DNA of 64,000 bases from Altererythrobacter sp. ZODW24 (GTDB lineage: Bacteria; Pseudomonadota; Alphaproteobacteria; Sphingomonadales; Sphingomonadaceae), in assembly GCF_003344885.1 (NCBI RefSeq), contig NZ_CP031155.1, positions 2,311,327-2,375,326 of the forward strand, written 5' to 3'. Of this stretch, positions 63,076 through 64,000 are shown piece by piece. Position 1 is the stretch's first letter. The number at the start of each line of letters is the position of its first letter. The notes under the pieces were generated by a model. It was given only the letters and a program-made list of their open reading frames with translations, was not told where the DNA came from and searched no databases. The position numbers were made by a program, and so were the translations under genes.

Positions 63076-64000
63076 ATGACGCTTGAAATTCAAACCATCG
63101 GACAGTTTGAGATCCGCCGTGCGGACACTCAAATTCCTTTGCCTTCATCCCGCAAAACGCGTGCTTTGCTCGCTTATCTCGCAATCACCGGCAAGAGACA
63201 TTCGCGCCAGGCTCTGTGCGAGCTGTTCTGGGACAGCACCGACGATCCACTGGCGAGCTTGCGGTGGTCTCTGTCGAAACTGCGCGGATTGCTAAATGTT
63301 GATGGGCAAGAGTTGCTGAATGCTGACCGGGATACAGTCTGGTTCGAGGCAAGTGCCGCAGCTTTCGACAAGGATCGTCTAAACGCTTTGGCCAATCGAA
63401 ATGATGGCGATGAAAAGCATGCCGATGAGGTTTGGAAGGCAACGGCTGGTATCCCACTGGAGGGCTGCGAGCTGTCCAATCAATCCGGCTTCATGGCCTG
63501 GGTAGAAGGATACCGACAAGACTACATCAGGGTCCGCGCAGGCGTTGCCAAATTGTTTGCGAGGGATGAGACGCTGCCGTGGCAGACGCGCGACAAGTGG
63601 GCGGAACGCTGGCTAAAAGTGACGCCCTATTCCCGCGGCGCGGCCTTCACCGCGTTTGAATGCAAATATTTCGCAGCAGGCCGGCCCGCCGCCACTGGCT
63701 TGGTCAGCTATCTAGAACGGTCATTCAACGAAGCCGGAATCAAGCCGCCCGTCTTTGAAATTGACGCACAGGCCGAAGCAGATTCGAGCCTGCGAAACCG
63801 TAACACTCCGGTTGAACAACAGATCCGGTTTGTCGAGGGGCAAGACGGAGTGTCGATTGCCTGGGCAAGTGTAGGAGATACAAGCAATCCGCCTCTGGTG
63901 AAGGCAGCCAATTGGCTCAATCACCTCGAGCTGGACTGGGATGCTCCCGTTTGGAGCCCGCTGTTCAAGGAATTTTCCAGATCCCACCATTTCATACGCT
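63076..64000 (+). CDS. BTAD-type regulator fused to alpha/beta hydrolase (partial, cut by right edge)
   Basis: Open from ATG 63076 to the edge (308 codons). The start LEIQTIGQFEIRRADTQIPL with SSRKTRALLAYLAI is the winged-helix plus BTAD (SARP) pattern, about residues 1-235. Then QIRFVEGQDGVSIAWASVGD and PPLVKAANWLNHLELDW begin an alpha/beta-hydrolase domain of the type often preceding adenylate cyclase domains. The end is missing, so further domains are possible. GAGCCGGGTT precedes the start weakly. Confidence 0.8.
   Translation, partial: MTLEIQTIGQFEIRRADTQIPLPSSRKTRALLAYLAITGKRHSRQALCELFWDSTDDPLASLRWSLSKLRGLLNVDGQELLNADRDTVWFEASAAAFDKDRLNALANRNDGDEKHADEVWKATAGIPLEGCELSNQSGFMAWVEGYRQDYIRVRAGVAKLFARDETLPWQTRDKWAERWLKVTPYSRGAAFTAFECKYFAAGRPAATGLVSYLERSFNEAGIKPPVFEIDAQAEADSSLRNRNTPVEQQIRFVEGQDGVSIAWASVGDTSNPPLVKAANWLNHLELDWDAPVWSPLFKEFSRSHHFIR

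Overview
The window looks like chromosomal DNA of an alphaproteobacterium in the Sphingomonadales, most likely near Erythrobacter/Altererythrobacter. Three things point there: a gcrA cell-cycle regulator and an ATP-synthase zeta subunit (DUF1476), both alphaproteobacterial markers; a marine-type carotenoid pair crtW-crtZ; and a complete Caulobacter-style Tad/Cpa pilus locus. This placement comes from gene content and protein character, not from a search.

Layout. 1-4441 (minus) is the N-terminal 1480 codons of a giant repetitive surface adhesin that runs off the left edge; its N-terminus resembles a LapA-type retention module and has a PAAG (di-alanine) site. 5366-17012 (plus) is a full Tad pilus locus: two tandem Flp pilins, a likely attenuating terminator, then cpaB, cpaC, a reduced cpaD-like lipoprotein, tadG, tadE, tadF, cpaE, cpaF, tadB, tadC, tadD and the prepilin peptidase. 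17.4-18.1 kb is non-coding and rich in repeats. 18.1-26.2 kb (minus) holds a HerA-like ATPase, a NUDIX hydrolase, grxD-bolA-DUF1476, a quinone oxidoreductase, and leuC/leuD with small membrane proteins between them. 26.3-28.0 kb holds a thioesterase and crtW-crtZ.

28.0-33.8 kb is an enlarged phage-shock (Psp) locus. pspA, pspB and pspC are followed by five or six tiny single-helix coiled-coil proteins that share one motif. All are read leftward from a good sigma-54 promoter and lie opposite pspF. 34.6-49.4 kb is the conserved translation/RNA-decay block rimP-nusA-ylxR-infB-rbfA-truB-rpsO-pnp, with inserted genes for tdk, a GNAT enzyme, a site-2 protease homologue and an AbgT transporter.

49.5-52.6 kb is a tightly packed operon of a RimB-like zinc protease, the RimK ligase, an AstE/aspartoacylase-like deacylase and a SpeE-like protein. 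52.6-55.6 kb carries DUF1993, gcrA, an ABC-2 permease, hspQ and tRNA-Ser(CGA). From 55.6 kb to the right edge the window looks accessory: a methyltransferase, a beta-lactamase-fold hydrolase and an unknown protein, interleaved with copies of a palindromic intergenic repeat. A trimeric autotransporter adhesin follows, whose ribosome site sits in a hairpin, then a PKHD hydroxylase and a BTAD regulator fused to an alpha/beta hydrolase, cut by the right edge.

Taken together, the window is rich in envelope functions: two large adhesins, a Tad pilus and a Psp envelope-stress system with unusual satellites. The best candidates for something undescribed are the Psp satellite array, the RimB-RimK-deacylase operon and the CCCTGTT-rich repeat region at 17.6-18.1 kb.
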